Of a stretch of DNA of 64,000 bases, positions 8,894 through 18,167 are shown piece after piece. Source of the stretch: Clostridiaceae bacterium (GTDB taxonomy: Bacteria > Bacillota > Clostridia > Lachnospirales > Lachnospiraceae). The stretch is from NCBI GenBank assembly GCA_902363735.1, contig CABJBA010000003.1, positions 186,001 to 250,000 on the forward strand, read 5' to 3'. Positions within the stretch are counted from its first letter, which is position 1, and every line of letters starts with the position of its first letter. Both the position numbers and the translations under genes were made by a program. The notes beneath the pieces are model-generated. The model was given only the letters and a program-made list of their open reading frames with translations. It was not told where the DNA came from and made no database searches.

Positions 8894-10297
8894 TTAAGAA
8901 TGTAACGAATCCAGCTTTGCCTGTACATCCGTAAGGAATTTCAGCGCTGCCTCCTCAGGTGTCATCTTGCCGTACACCACCTGCTCGCAAATATCCTTTA
9001 TAATATCAGCCACTTCACTGTTGGTCTGAATCATGGGGGTCCGGGCAGCAGGAGCCGCAGTGGCCCATTCCAGCATTTGTGAAATTTCTTTACTGACCTG
9101 TCCATCTTCTTCCAGCGCTTTTAAAGCAGCACTGTTATTGGGAACAGAACGCTTTGTACCCAGCAGCAGAGCCGCTTCCGGATCAGTCATAAGCCAGTTG
9201 GCAAAATGTGTAGCTGTGTCCACATTGTTAGAACGGGCACTGACGCCAAGCCCCATGGCAGAAGTCAGTTGGATGTTTTGGTTATCGCCATCCCTGGCAA
9301 ATGGGGGCTGCCCAACAGCAAAGCTGCCTTCGGAAAGTGAACCTTTATACTTATCTACTGTCGCTGTCCAGTCTACAGTAAAGCCGATTTGACCATTAAT
9401 CCATTTTGGATTCTGCTCCATCTGCCCCGTGAAAAGACTTGCCTCTCCTAAAGGCTGGGCTGTTCCGCTTGTGAATAACTGCTGCAGTATATCGAACGCC
9501 TGGGTTAAGTTCTCCTCGGTAACCTGTACCTTGGTGCCATCATCCGTTGCCCAATAATGACCTGTTTTGGAATAGATATAAGCGCTGAGAACAAATGGGC
9601 TGATGCCCCCTGTAGTCGTACCTGACTCAATGGCAAACAGGTAATCATCAGGATTTTCATCGTGAATATTCTTTCCTGCTTCAATCATATCTTCCCATGT
9701 CCAAACAGTATTCACATCAAGGCCATGCCTGTCAAAAAAGCTTTTGTCAATCATGGTGCCAAAGCCGCTTGTATTCATAGGAAGACCGATCACACGTCCA
9801 TTCACCGTCATGTAGTCGCTTAATGCCTGTTTCTGGAAACCAGAAAGATTCACCAGATCATTTTCTTCCATATCCACAAACATGGTTTCCTGCCCTTCCC
9901 ACTGGGGATTCCACACATAGTCCAGCTGCATCAGATCCGGCTCTGTTCCGCCTGCAAACTGTGTCATCAGTTTCTGCTGGTAACCGTCATATCCCTGGTA
10001 TTCACCTTCAATCGTCACATTGGGATACACTTCCATATAACGGTCGATTGCTGCAAGAGTTGCTTCATGGCGAGCATCAGACCCCCACCAGGCGAAACGC
10101 AGCGTCACATTTCCGGCAGAAGCCGGATCAAATTTTCCGTCAGCTTCCGAAGATTCCATTTCAGACTCAGCAGCAGTACTATTTCCAGACGAGGATGGCT
10201 GAGACGCAGTTGTTCCGGTCGAAGAGTTGCCGCAGCCGGAAAGAAGACTGATACCCATTACAGCAGTCAGTGCAATACTAAATACTCTCTTTTTCAT
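8894..10297 (-). CDS. Extracellular sugar-binding lipoprotein, family 1
   Basis: Solute-binding lipoprotein of 467 residues. It has a lysine-rich signal peptide with lipobox SLLSGC (Cys at about residue 22), a Ser/Thr-rich linker, then a family-1 binding domain starting VTLRFAWWGSDARHEATLAAIDRY. The motif VTIEGEYQGYDGYQQKLMTQFAGGTEPDLMQLD is typical of oligosaccharide-binding proteins. It feeds the two downstream permeases. The ligand cannot be read from sequence; the neighbouring YesN/YesM pair and acetylesterase point to a plant cell-wall oligosaccharide. A good ribosome site (AAAGGAG) precedes the ATG. Confidence 0.92.
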   Translation of the reverse strand: MKKRVFSIALTAVMGISLLSGCGNSSTGTTASQPSSSGNSTAAESEMESSEADGKFDPASAGNVTLRFAWWGSDARHEATLAAIDRYMEVYPNVTIEGEYQGYDGYQQKLMTQFAGGTEPDLMQLDYVWNPQWEGQETMFVDMEENDLVNLSGFQKQALSDYMTVNGRVIGLPMNTSGFGTMIDKSFFDRHGLDVNTVWTWEDMIEAGKNIHDENPDDYLFAIESGTTTGGISPFVLSAYIYSKTGHYWATDDGTKVQVTEENLTQAFDILQQLFTSGTAQPLGEASLFTGQMEQNPKWINGQIGFTVDWTATVDKYKGSLSEGSFAVGQPPFARDGDNQNIQLTSAMGLGVSARSNNVDTATHFANWLMTDPEAALLLGTKRSVPNNSAALKALEEDGQVSKEISQMLEWATAAPAARTPMIQTNSEVADIIKDICEQVVYGKMTPEEAALKFLTDVQAKLDSLHS

Positions 10298-10478
10298 ATT
10301 TTCACTCCTTTTTCTTTATCTCCACCAAAACATGTGCACAATTACTTGGTTTGTAGTTATATTATAAAAATAAACTGTCATTATTAACAGTGTTCTTTTG
10401 TGCTATATTGAATCATTTTTTATATTCTTTTTTGTTATACAATCATAAAATGTGAAAAGCAATCTTTTTTTGTCAAAC
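10298..10478 (-). promoter_or_regulatory. Regulatory region of the sugar ABC operon
   Basis: AT-rich leader between the two-component genes' terminator and the binding-protein gene. A TATAAT-like -10 is present on the minus strand but has no convincing -35 at the right distance, as expected for an activator-dependent promoter. Two similar blocks (ACAAAAAAGAA and ACAAAAGAA, about 34 bp apart) could be binding sites for the AraC-type regulator encoded upstream. This is a suggestion from pattern only. Confidence 0.35.
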
Positions 10479-10510
10479 AAAAACCCGTACTGAAATATTC
10501 AGCACGGGTA
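10479..10510 (-). terminator. Terminator of the YesN/YesM-like operon
   Basis: On the minus strand ACCCGTGCTGA pairs with TCAGTACGGGT (11 bp with one G-T pair, 5-nt loop) and TTTTTG follows. It lies 10 nt past the kinase stop codon and separates the regulators from the ABC operon. Confidence 0.85.
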
Positions 10511-10520
10511 TAAGCTCTCC

Positions 10521-12227
10521 TTATTCCCTGATAGGAATGGAAAAACTGACAACAGTTTCTACACCTGGCACGCTTTCGATGGAAAGAGATGCTTCTTCAT
10601 CGTAGGTAAGCTGGAGCCGTTTATTTAAATTATAAAGTCCTTTACTCTCATCAGGCATTTCCTCCTTCTTCAGCCAGGTCCGTATCTCAGTCAGCCGTCC
10701 GGCAGTAAAGCCTGTGCCGCTGTCCCACACTGAGAAAAAGATACGTCCTCCCCTGCCTGTAATAGAAATCCGGATCATACCGTCCTCTTTGTTGCATAAA
10801 CCATGAGAAATACTGTTCTCCAGAATCGGCTGCAAAAGAAATTTAATACATTTGCATTCTGTAAATTCTTTCTCCACATTCCATTCCACCGATAAAGCTT
10901 TATCGAAACGAAGCCGTTGAATCTCAATATATTTTGAGGTATGGGTGCGTTCCTCTTCTATCTTTACATACCGTTCACCATTGACCAGGGTATAATACAG
11001 TACACTGGTCAGCAAGTCAATCATATGACTGGCATCATTGGCTCCTCCTGTAAGCTTTACTGTCTTCCAAAAAATATTTTTTAATGTATTAAATAAAAAA
11101 TGAGGCGTTAGCTGTGATTGAAGGAACGAGAAATACATTGTCTCCAGTCGATACCTTTTTTCTGCAAGCTGTTTGTCCAGGGCATTGCGCTCCAAAAATC
11201 CCCTTACAATTCCTTGGGTAATATATCCGTAAATATCAGAATCCTGTTTTACATCCGGCAAAGGATCGCCGTGTTCGGCACTGTCCACCAGATTCACAAT
11301 TGCCCCCACAGCCCGGGCATTGCGGCGGGTGGCGAAATAAGCGGCTATGGTCCCCAGAGCGAAGGCGGCCACCATCATCTGCCCCACAAGAATTGCCACT
11401 GGCCGGGCCTGCTCCCATACAACGCTGTAAGGAATTGCCGAAACACAGGTAATTCCAGAGGCTGAGTTGGTATCCGAAAGAAAGAATGCATCTTTTTCCA
11501 GCGATTGCTCCGTATCCAAAGCAGCGCCTCCCTGGCACAAAACCTCTCCCTGCTCATTTAACAAAAGAATGGTCTGCTGCTCATAAGCCACACTCTCTCT
11601 GCTCAGAGAATTCAAATAATCCTCACGAATATTTAACACAAGAACACCAATTGGTACATTTTTATCGGAAGCATACAGTCTCTTATACACACTGACTACC
11701 GGCGTATTGTAACGTCCGGAATCATTCTGACGGATTTTTCTCGGTTCAACCCATTGACGGCGGGAAATGGGCATCTGTCCGGTCCGGTCCAGCCACTGAG
11801 CATCATAATGATTATGGCTGTTTGCCAGTCCTACTGTTGAGGCAAAAAAATAACCGTTCTCATTGTCCAGATAGATGTACAGAGAATGAACGAAGGGCTT
11901 ACAGTTTACACTGGAATCTACAAAGGATTTGAACATATATGCCGCATCCATCTGTTCCTTACCAATGTAACCGTTTTTCAGCAGATCTTCCAGTTTAAGC
12001 ATGACATGAGGAGAAACACTGTAATTCAGACTCTGGGCATCTGCTTCAGACAGCATCAGCTCCATGCTTTCCCTCAAGGTATATAATGCACGCTCATTGG
12101 CAGAATTCACCGACTTCTTTGCATTGTCGTAGACAAGAAACATGGAAAGCAAGCCTATGAGCAGCACGGCCAGCAAGGTCGGAATCGTCATCATGGCAAA
12201 GTTTTTCAGAAAAAAACGACGTTTCAT
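10521..12227 (-). CDS. YesM-type sensor histidine kinase
   Basis: Membrane sensor kinase of 568 residues. A first membrane span (about residues 13-33) and a second (about 280-300) enclose an extracellular region of some 245 residues. The cytoplasmic part has the His-kinase block FLQSQLTPHFLFNTLKNIFWK with the phospho-acceptor His, the N-box LQPILENSISHGL, and the G-boxes DSGTGF and SKGLYNLNKRL. The ATG at 12227 has a strong site (GGGAGGAG) and overlaps the regulator's stop by 4 nt; an earlier in-frame start lies inside the regulator gene. It presumably senses an extracellular sugar and controls the adjacent ABC operon through its regulator. Confidence 0.9.
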   Translation of the reverse strand: MKRRFFLKNFAMMTIPTLLAVLLIGLLSMFLVYDNAKKSVNSANERALYTLRESMELMLSEADAQSLNYSVSPHVMLKLEDLLKNGYIGKEQMDAAYMFKSFVDSSVNCKPFVHSLYIYLDNENGYFFASTVGLANSHNHYDAQWLDRTGQMPISRRQWVEPRKIRQNDSGRYNTPVVSVYKRLYASDKNVPIGVLVLNIREDYLNSLSRESVAYEQQTILLLNEQGEVLCQGGAALDTEQSLEKDAFFLSDTNSASGITCVSAIPYSVVWEQARPVAILVGQMMVAAFALGTIAAYFATRRNARAVGAIVNLVDSAEHGDPLPDVKQDSDIYGYITQGIVRGFLERNALDKQLAEKRYRLETMYFSFLQSQLTPHFLFNTLKNIFWKTVKLTGGANDASHMIDLLTSVLYYTLVNGERYVKIEEERTHTSKYIEIQRLRFDKALSVEWNVEKEFTECKCIKFLLQPILENSISHGLCNKEDGMIRISITGRGGRIFFSVWDSGTGFTAGRLTEIRTWLKKEEMPDESKGLYNLNKRLQLTYDEEASLSIESVPGVETVVSFSIPIRE

Positions 12228-12997
12228 GTATCGTTCTCCTCCCAAGTTATGCTCCGCCCTAATTTCTGGGAGCGATAACTGTGAGGAGAGACATGATAGC
12301 ACCGGCGGAATGCCCTGGCAAAATTGACAGGGTTCATATATCCCATCTTTTCGCTGATCTCATAAATTCTGTACTGCGGCTGCGCCAGAAGTTCTGCAGC
12401 AAGGCGCATCTTCTGTTCCAGTACATATTCAGAAAAGCCCATTCCTATACGCTGTTTAAAATAACGGCTTGCATAGGAAGAGCTTAAATATGCCACCTGT
12501 GCTGCACCAGCCAGGTTAGCTGATACCGGGTCCTTATCCACATACTGACGCATGGAAAGAATGATGCAATCCGTCTCTTCCTCATCTCTGCCGATTTTTT
12601 TCTGTTCAGCCGATACCGAATCCAGACGCTTCCTGATCTTATGAAATGCATCAATCAGTTCTTCATATTCCATACTCTTTAGAAGATAATCCATACAGCC
12701 ATAGCCAATGGCCTGACGGGCATATTCAAATTTTTCATACGCTGTAAACAGTACAATGGATGGTTTATAGGGTATATCTGATTCATATATTTTTTGTGCC
12801 AGCTCCACCCCGTTCATACCCGGCATCATGACATCGCTCACCACAACATCCACTGTATTGCACATGATATAATCAAGGGCTTCCTGAGCGCCGGAGAAAC
12901 TTTTTACCACGGAATAACCAAGGGTATTCCAAGGAAAATACTGAGCAAACCCAGAACTGATCTCTTTCTCATCATCTACAATGATAATCTGATACAT
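12224..12997 (-). CDS. AraC-type response regulator (YesN-like)
   Basis: Response regulator of 257 residues. The receiver domain has acidic residues at DDE (8-10), phospho-acceptor Asp55 in VVVSDVMMPG, a Thr in LFTAYEKFEYA and Lys in YLLKS. The C-terminal third holds an AraC-type double helix-turn-helix, ending in the signature ISEKMGYMNPVNFARAFRRCYHVSPHSYR. It is shorter than YesN of Bacillus because the linker is only about 30 residues. It is first in a two-gene operon with the kinase (ATGA overlap) and is the likely activator of the sugar ABC genes that follow. Confidence 0.9.
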   Translation of the reverse strand: MYQIIIVDDEKEISSGFAQYFPWNTLGYSVVKSFSGAQEALDYIMCNTVDVVVSDVMMPGMNGVELAQKIYESDIPYKPSIVLFTAYEKFEYARQAIGYGCMDYLLKSMEYEELIDAFHKIRKRLDSVSAEQKKIGRDEEETDCIILSMRQYVDKDPVSANLAGAAQVAYLSSSYASRYFKQRIGMGFSEYVLEQKMRLAAELLAQPQYRIYEISEKMGYMNPVNFARAFRRCYHVSPHSYRSQKLGRSITWEENDT

Positions 12998-13091
12998 ACA
13001 AATCCCCTCCCAGATACAACGATATAAACTTCTCTGTAAAAACTCCCTAAAGTTTTTTGCATTAACTTCCGGTAAGCCCTTGTCTAACTTT

Positions 13092-14288
13092 TCATAGTTT
13101 TTGTCCCCAAAACATCTCTGAAAGAAGGCGGTCCGCCACCTCTTCCTTGGTCATCTTTTCTAATGGAATCTCCTTTTCTCTGGTGAGAATGGTTACCACA
13201 TTGGTGTCTGTTCCAAAGCCCGCCCCAGCCACTTTTAAATTATTGGCAACAATCATATCAATGTTCTTTTTTTCCAACTTTGCCCTTGAATTTTCCACCA
13301 TATTCTGGGTTTCCATAGAAAAACCGCAGAGAAACTGACCTTCTTTCCGGTGTTCTCCTAACCACTTTAAAATATCGTCGGTCCGCTCCAGCTCAATGGC
13401 CATTTCCCCATCTGTTTTCTTTGTTTTTTCCGCCCCCACATATTTGGGCCTGTAATCTGCCACCGCCGCCGCCTTGATAATTGCATCCTGATGTTCTGCC
13501 TGAGATCTGACTGCGTCAAACATCTCCCTGGCACTTTCCACCTCAATGGTTTTTACAAATCTGGGCTTAGGGATATGGGTCTTCCCGGTTACCAGAGTCA
13601 CGTCTGCTCCTCTTAAAGAAGCTGCTCTGGCAATGGCATAGCCCATTTTTCCGGTGGAATAATTTGTGATAAAACGGACCGGATCAATAGCTTCTCTGGT
13701 GGGGCCTGCCGTAATCAGGATTTTCTTTCCATGCAGATCTTTTTCTAAAGCAATTTCTTTTTCAATATAGTCAAAAAGTTCCTCAGGCTCCGGCATCTTT
13801 CCGGCTCCCGTATCACCGCAGGCCAGATATCCCACGGCAGGCTTGATTACTTCCATTCCATAAGACTGACAGATCTTTAAATTGTCCTGGACAATAGGGT
13901 TTTCGTACATATTGGTATTCATGGCAGGCGCTATGATTTTCTTACATTTGCATGCCAAGACCGTAGTTGTCAGCATATCGTCTGCCAGACCATGAGCCAG
14001 CTTTGCGATCACATTAGCACTTGCGGGAGCGATCATTACGATATCCGCCTGCTTTGCCAGAGACACGTGCTCCACTTGAAATTGGAAATTTCTGTCAAAG
14101 GTATCCACCAGGCATTTATTTCCCGTTAAGGTTTCAAAAGTAATAGGGTTGATGAAATTGGTGGCGTTACGGGACATCATAACATCTACCTTGCACCCTT
14201 TTTTTACCAGCATGCTTGCAAGCCCTGCTATTTTATAAGCTGCAATGCTTCCTGTCACACCTAAAATTATATTTTTTCCTTTCATCAT
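13092..14288 (-). CDS. coaBC: Bifunctional phosphopantothenoylcysteine decarboxylase/synthetase
   Basis: Two-domain coenzyme A enzyme of 398 residues. The N-terminal flavin-dependent decarboxylase (CoaC, residues 1-180) shows VEHVSLAKQADI with the catalytic His, PAMNTNMYENP, and the flexible-loop YLACGDTGAGKMPEP with the essential Cys. The C-terminal synthetase (CoaB) starts GKKILITAGPTREAIDPVRFITNYSTGKMG and has ADYRPKY. The ATG at 14288 follows AGGAGG closely. It is divergent from coaX, sharing a 94-bp intergenic region, so two steps of CoA synthesis are encoded back to back. Confidence 0.95.
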   Translation of the reverse strand: MMKGKNIILGVTGSIAAYKIAGLASMLVKKGCKVDVMMSRNATNFINPITFETLTGNKCLVDTFDRNFQFQVEHVSLAKQADIVMIAPASANVIAKLAHGLADDMLTTTVLACKCKKIIAPAMNTNMYENPIVQDNLKICQSYGMEVIKPAVGYLACGDTGAGKMPEPEELFDYIEKEIALEKDLHGKKILITAGPTREAIDPVRFITNYSTGKMGYAIARAASLRGADVTLVTGKTHIPKPRFVKTIEVESAREMFDAVRSQAEHQDAIIKAAAVADYRPKYVGAEKTKKTDGEMAIELERTDDILKWLGEHRKEGQFLCGFSMETQNMVENSRAKLEKKNIDMIVANNLKVAGAGFGTDTNVVTILTREKEIPLEKMTKEEVADRLLSEMFWGQKL

Positions 14289-14382
14289 AAGCGCCTCCTA
14301 TGGAACTTTCTTGTTTTTCATAATAAAATATGATACTCTACAGTATAGCATAATTAAAAAAAGTTGGAAAGGAGTTCCCTCT
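14289..14382. promoter_or_regulatory. Shared divergent promoter region of coaBC and coaX
   Basis: A 94-bp AT-rich region between the divergent starts. On the plus strand TTGTTT and TACTCT are 17 bp apart; on the minus strand a TATACT box is present. The GATACTCTACAGTATAGC stretch is an imperfect palindrome lying across both candidate promoters and could be an operator. Confidence 0.4.
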
Positions 14383-15147
14383 ATGATTTTAGCCATCGAT
14401 ATGGGAAACAGCAACATTGTCATAGGAGGCATTGATCAGACCAAAACTTATTTTGTGGAGCGGGTGACTACCAACCATCAAAAAACGGAATTGGAGTACG
14501 CCGTTGATATAAAAAATATTATGGAAATTCACAATATGTCTATGTCCGCCGTAGAAGGAGCCATTCTTTCTTCTGTGGTTCCGCCTCTTACAGATGTGCT
14601 TCTTAAAGCTGTGAAAAAAATAACAGGAAAAACACCCATGCTGGTAGGGTCCGGGATGAAAACCGGGCTTAATATAAAAATGGATAATCCCAAGACTGTG
14701 GGAAGCGATTTGATCGTGGAGGCAGTGTCTGCTTTAAAACATTATACACCCCCTATTATCATCATTGATATGGGGACAGCTACCACTGTTTCTGCCATTA
14801 ATCAGCAAGGAGATTATACAGGCGGAGTTATTTTTCCGGGGTTGAGGGTATCCTTAGATTCTTTAAGCAGCAAGGCTGCTCAGCTTCCTTATATCGGACT
14901 TAATAAGCCTTCAAAAATAATCGGGAAAAACACCATTGACTGTATGAAAAATGGAATACTTTATGGGAATGCGGCCATGATTGATGGAATTATTGACCGC
15001 ATGGAGGAGGAATTGGAAATGTCAGCCAGCCTGGTGGCAACGGGAGGACTTGCTGCTCTCGTTGTGCCACTTTGCCGTCGCAAAATTTGTTTTGATGAGG
15101 CGTTGCTGTTAAAAGGTTTGTTGATTTTGTATGAAAAGAACAAGTAG
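14383..15147 (+). CDS. coaX: Type III pantothenate kinase
   Basis: First enzyme of CoA synthesis, 254 residues, of the ASKHA-fold CoaX type that is not feedback-inhibited by CoA. The phosphate loop is MILAIDMGNSNIVIGG at the N-terminus; the second motif IIDMGTATTVSAI near residue 128 carries the catalytic and potassium-site region; TGGVIFPG and ATGGLAALV follow. The ATG at 14383 is preceded by GGAAAGGAG at good spacing; an upstream in-frame start overlaps coaBC and gives a hydrophobic non-family extension, so it was rejected. Confidence 0.94.
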   Translation: MILAIDMGNSNIVIGGIDQTKTYFVERVTTNHQKTELEYAVDIKNIMEIHNMSMSAVEGAILSSVVPPLTDVLLKAVKKITGKTPMLVGSGMKTGLNIKMDNPKTVGSDLIVEAVSALKHYTPPIIIIDMGTATTVSAINQQGDYTGGVIFPGLRVSLDSLSSKAAQLPYIGLNKPSKIIGKNTIDCMKNGILYGNAAMIDGIIDRMEEELEMSASLVATGGLAALVVPLCRRKICFDEALLLKGLLILYEKNK

Positions 15148-15267
15148 GATTGAGCGGCTGGACGACCTGTAATCCATAATTTTATTTAATCCGGCCAAAT
15201 TCCTGCAATTCGTTTTATACATCAAAACCTTCGCCAAAAATTGGAAATAAAAATTCTCTGGTCCATC

Positions 15268-15297
15268 GTATAAAAGCCCTCGGTTAAGTACATCATT
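15268..15297 (+). promoter_or_regulatory. Candidate forespore (SigF/SigG) promoter of sigG
   Basis: GTATA is followed after exactly 18 bp by CATCATT, close to the SigG pattern GMATR-N18-CATNNTA and with a SigF-like -35. It lies about 35 nt before the sigG ATG. The -10 also forms one arm of a small inverted repeat (CATCATTT ... AAATGATG, 15291-15320) ending just before the ribosome site. Confidence 0.45.
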
Positions 15298-15333
15298 TCT
15301 TTATGAGTAATAAAATGATGCGGAGGGAAAGAT

Positions 15334-16110
15334 ATGTCTGGATACAAAGTAGAAATTTGCGGCGTTAATACTTCCAAACTGCCTCTTTTAAGCAACGAAG
15401 AGAAGGAAGTCCTGTTCAAAAGAATTCTGGACGGGGACAAAAAAGCCAGAGAAGATTACATTAAGGGGAACTTAAGACTGGTTCTCAGTGTCATACAGCG
15501 TTTTTCCAACAGCAACGAAAATGTGGATGATTTGTTTCAGATCGGGTGCATTGGACTGATCAAAGCCATTGACAATTTTGACATTACCCAGAATGTCCGA
15601 TTTTCCACTTATGCAGTTCCCATGATCATGGGTGAGGTGAGGCGCTACCTGCGGGATAACAATTCCATCCGCGTAAGCCGTTCCCTTAGGGACACCGCTT
15701 ATAAGGCCATTTACGCCAAGGAAAACCTGATGAAGAAAAACTTAAAAGAACCCACTCTGATGGAAATTGCAGCTGAAATCGGGGTGAGCAAGGAAGACAT
15801 TACCTACGCTTTAGATGCCATACAAAGCCCTGTCAGCCTTTACGAGCCGGTGTACTCCGACGGCGGTGACCCGCTTTTTGTCATGGACCAGATCAGCGAC
15901 AAGAAAAACTTAGAAGAAAACTGGGTGGAGGATATCTCCTTAAGTGAAGCCATGAGACGCCTTCCTGAAAGGGAGCGGCACATCATTGACATGCGCTTCT
16001 TTGAAGGAAAGACCCAGACCGAAGTAGCGGAAGAAATCCATATCAGCCAGGCACAGGTAAGCCGCCTGGAAAAAAATGCACTGAAAGCCATGAAAAATTA
16101 TCTTTCTTAG
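15334..16110 (+). CDS. sigG: Sporulation sigma factor SigG
   Basis: Late forespore sigma factor, 258 residues. The N-terminus YKVEICGVNTSKLPLLSNEE is the SigG signature that contacts the anti-sigma factor SpoIIAB/CsfB. Region 2 (GNLRLVLSVIQRFSN, DDLFQIGCIGLIKAIDNFD, FSTYAVPMIMGEVRRYLRDN), region 3 (RSLRDTAYKAI) and region 4 with its helix-turn-helix (TQTEVAEEIHISQAQVSRLEK) follow in order. GGAGGG precedes the ATG. In Bacillus sigG lies directly behind spoIIGA-sigE; here it is about 12 kb away behind coaX and on the opposite strand. Confidence 0.95.
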   Translation: MSGYKVEICGVNTSKLPLLSNEEKEVLFKRILDGDKKAREDYIKGNLRLVLSVIQRFSNSNENVDDLFQIGCIGLIKAIDNFDITQNVRFSTYAVPMIMGEVRRYLRDNNSIRVSRSLRDTAYKAIYAKENLMKKNLKEPTLMEIAAEIGVSKEDITYALDAIQSPVSLYEPVYSDGGDPLFVMDQISDKKNLEENWVEDISLSEAMRRLPERERHIIDMRFFEGKTQTEVAEEIHISQAQVSRLEKNALKAMKNYLS

Positions 16111-16121
16111 GCAATGCATAT

Positions 16122-16155
16122 AAGCCCACCTTTCCATTCAGAAAGGCAGGCTTTT
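16122..16155 (+). terminator. Terminator between convergent sigG and tkt
   Basis: AAGCC-CA-CCTTTC pairs with GAAAGG-CA-GGCTT, a stem with one internal loop, followed by TTTT on the plus strand. It fills the gap between the sigG stop and the tkt stop on the other strand. Confidence 0.75.
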
Positions 16156-16162
16156 ACATAAT

Positions 16163-18145
16163 CTACATTAGATTTTCTACAGTCTCAACTACATGTTCTA
16201 CGGTAAATCCAAATTTCTCAAACAGCAATTCTGCCGGAGCGGAGGCACCGAACCCATCCATGGTCACATAGTCCCCGTCAAGACCCACATATTTTCCCCA
16301 GCCAAAATCAGACAATGCTTCTACTACAACTCTTCTTCGGACTTCTTTCGGAAGCACAGATTCCTTATATTCTTCACTCTGCTTCTCAAATATATCCATA
16401 CACGGCATACTGACCACCCGGACATTAATACCCCGGTCTTTTAACACCTTGGCGGCTCCTGCTGCCAGGCATACTTCTGAACCGCTTGCAATAAGAATTG
16501 CATCAGGAGTTTTACCGACGCAGTCCTGAAGAGTATAACCGCCCTTTAAAGCTTCCTTGCCGGAACCCTCAAGCTGAGGCAGATTCTGTCTTGTCAGTAC
16601 CAGAGCCGTAGGACAGTCTTTGGCAGTGGCTGCATAATACCAGGCTGCAGCCGTTTCCACCGCATCAGCCGGACGGAATACGTTAAATCCCGGCATGGCG
16701 CGGAGCATAGCAAGCTGCTCGATGGGCTCATGGGTGGGGCCATCCTCTCCCACTCCAATGCTGTCATGGGTAAATACATAGGTAACGGGCAGCTTCATCA
16801 AGGCCGACAATCTTGCCATAGGCTTCACATAATCGCTGAACACAAAAAATGTGGATACATAAGCCCGGAGTCCTCCATGAAGAGCCAGGCCGTTGCCAAT
16901 AGCCGCCATAGCAAGCTCTCTCACTCCAAAATGGATATTTCTTCCCCTGTAACTATCTTTCGCGAAATCTCCCATATCCTGCATATAGGTCTTGGTGGAT
17001 GGCGCCAGATCCGCAGCTCCTCCCACCAAACCGGGCAGAACCTTCTTTAAGCGGTTTATCATGATTCCGGATAAATTTCTGGTTGCCTGAGGCTTGTCCT
17101 CATAGGCCCAAAAACTTTCATCCTCCAGAACCGACTTTGCAGCATCCTGGTCATGGTACTGATCCCATAAAGCTTTCATATCCGGATAAGCAGTGCAATA
17201 GTTTTCATACAGCTCATTCCAGGCTTTTTGTGCCTCTGCTCCCTGCTCTGCCAGTTCTTTGTAATGGTCATAGACAGCCTGGGGCACAAAAAACGGTTCC
17301 TTGCTTTCCCATTCCAGATTCTCCTTCAGCGCCTCCACATGTTCCGCTCCAAGAGGTTCTCCATGAGCGCTGGCCTTTCCCTGTTTTCCAGGGCAGCCGT
17401 AGCCGATCTGGGTTTTCACCGTAATAAAGGAGGGACGCAGTTTGTCAGACCTGGCTTCTTCAATGGCTTTTCCAATAGCCTCCAGATCATTTCCATCCTC
17501 TACAGTCAGGGTCTGGAAACCAAATGCCTCCATCCGCTTCTGAACATTTTCCGTAAAAACAATGTCAGTGCTCCCTTCAATGCAGATCTTATTGGAATCA
17601 TACAGAACGATGAGTTTGGAAAGCCCCAGGGTCCCGGCCAGGGAAAAGGCCTCCGAAGAAATTCCTTCCATCATACATCCGTCTCCGCCCAGGGCATAGG
17701 TGTAATGATCCACTACCGGATATTCCGGCTTGTTGAACACGGCCGATAAATGAGCTTCAGCCATAGCCATTCCAACGGCCATTCCCATACCAGCTCCAAG
17801 AGGGCCTGTAGTAGCTTCCACACCTGCAGTATGGCCATATTCCGGATGTCCCGGAGTCAGGGAGTCCTTCTGGCGAAACTGCATCAAGTCCTCCTTTGTC
17901 AGACCATAGCCAAACAAATGGAGAAGAGAATATAACAGAGCGGAGCCATGACCTCCCGACAGAACAAAGCGGTCTCTGTTCTCCCATTTGGGATCAGCCG
18001 GATTGTGATTCATATGATTGGCCCACAGCTCATATGTCATGGCTGCGGCTCCCAGAGGAAGCCCTGGGTGGCCGGAGTTTGCCTTTTGCACGGAATCTGC
18101 TGCAAGTACACGGATCGCATTGACTGATTTGTATTTTTTGTTCAT
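16163..18145 (-). CDS. tkt: Transketolase
   Basis: Thiamine-diphosphate enzyme of the non-oxidative pentose phosphate pathway, 660 residues, full length. Visible blocks: NSGHPGLPLGAAAM and GHGSALLYSLLHLFGY in the N-terminal PP domain, ThDP-binding GGDGCMMEGISSEA near residue 155, and DSIGVGEDGPTHEPIEQLA near 470 with the catalytic Glu/His region in the Pyr domain. It exchanges two-carbon units between xylulose-5-P and aldoses. It lies 22 nt behind the transaldolase gene and so is probably co-transcribed with it, downstream of the ula operon whose product is D-xylulose-5-P. Confidence 0.95.
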   Translation of the reverse strand: MNKKYKSVNAIRVLAADSVQKANSGHPGLPLGAAAMTYELWANHMNHNPADPKWENRDRFVLSGGHGSALLYSLLHLFGYGLTKEDLMQFRQKDSLTPGHPEYGHTAGVEATTGPLGAGMGMAVGMAMAEAHLSAVFNKPEYPVVDHYTYALGGDGCMMEGISSEAFSLAGTLGLSKLIVLYDSNKICIEGSTDIVFTENVQKRMEAFGFQTLTVEDGNDLEAIGKAIEEARSDKLRPSFITVKTQIGYGCPGKQGKASAHGEPLGAEHVEALKENLEWESKEPFFVPQAVYDHYKELAEQGAEAQKAWNELYENYCTAYPDMKALWDQYHDQDAAKSVLEDESFWAYEDKPQATRNLSGIMINRLKKVLPGLVGGAADLAPSTKTYMQDMGDFAKDSYRGRNIHFGVRELAMAAIGNGLALHGGLRAYVSTFFVFSDYVKPMARLSALMKLPVTYVFTHDSIGVGEDGPTHEPIEQLAMLRAMPGFNVFRPADAVETAAAWYYAATAKDCPTALVLTRQNLPQLEGSGKEALKGGYTLQDCVGKTPDAILIASGSEVCLAAGAAKVLKDRGINVRVVSMPCMDIFEKQSEEYKESVLPKEVRRRVVVEALSDFGWGKYVGLDGDYVTMDGFGASAPAELLFEKFGFTVEHVVETVENLM

Positions 18146-18167
18146 ATATTAATCTCCCTGATGGTTG

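Noticed and set aside
17228..17749. 173-codon open frame on the plus strand
   Set aside because: It lies wholly antisense to transketolase, has no ribosome site and reads as low-complexity mirror of a conserved gene.
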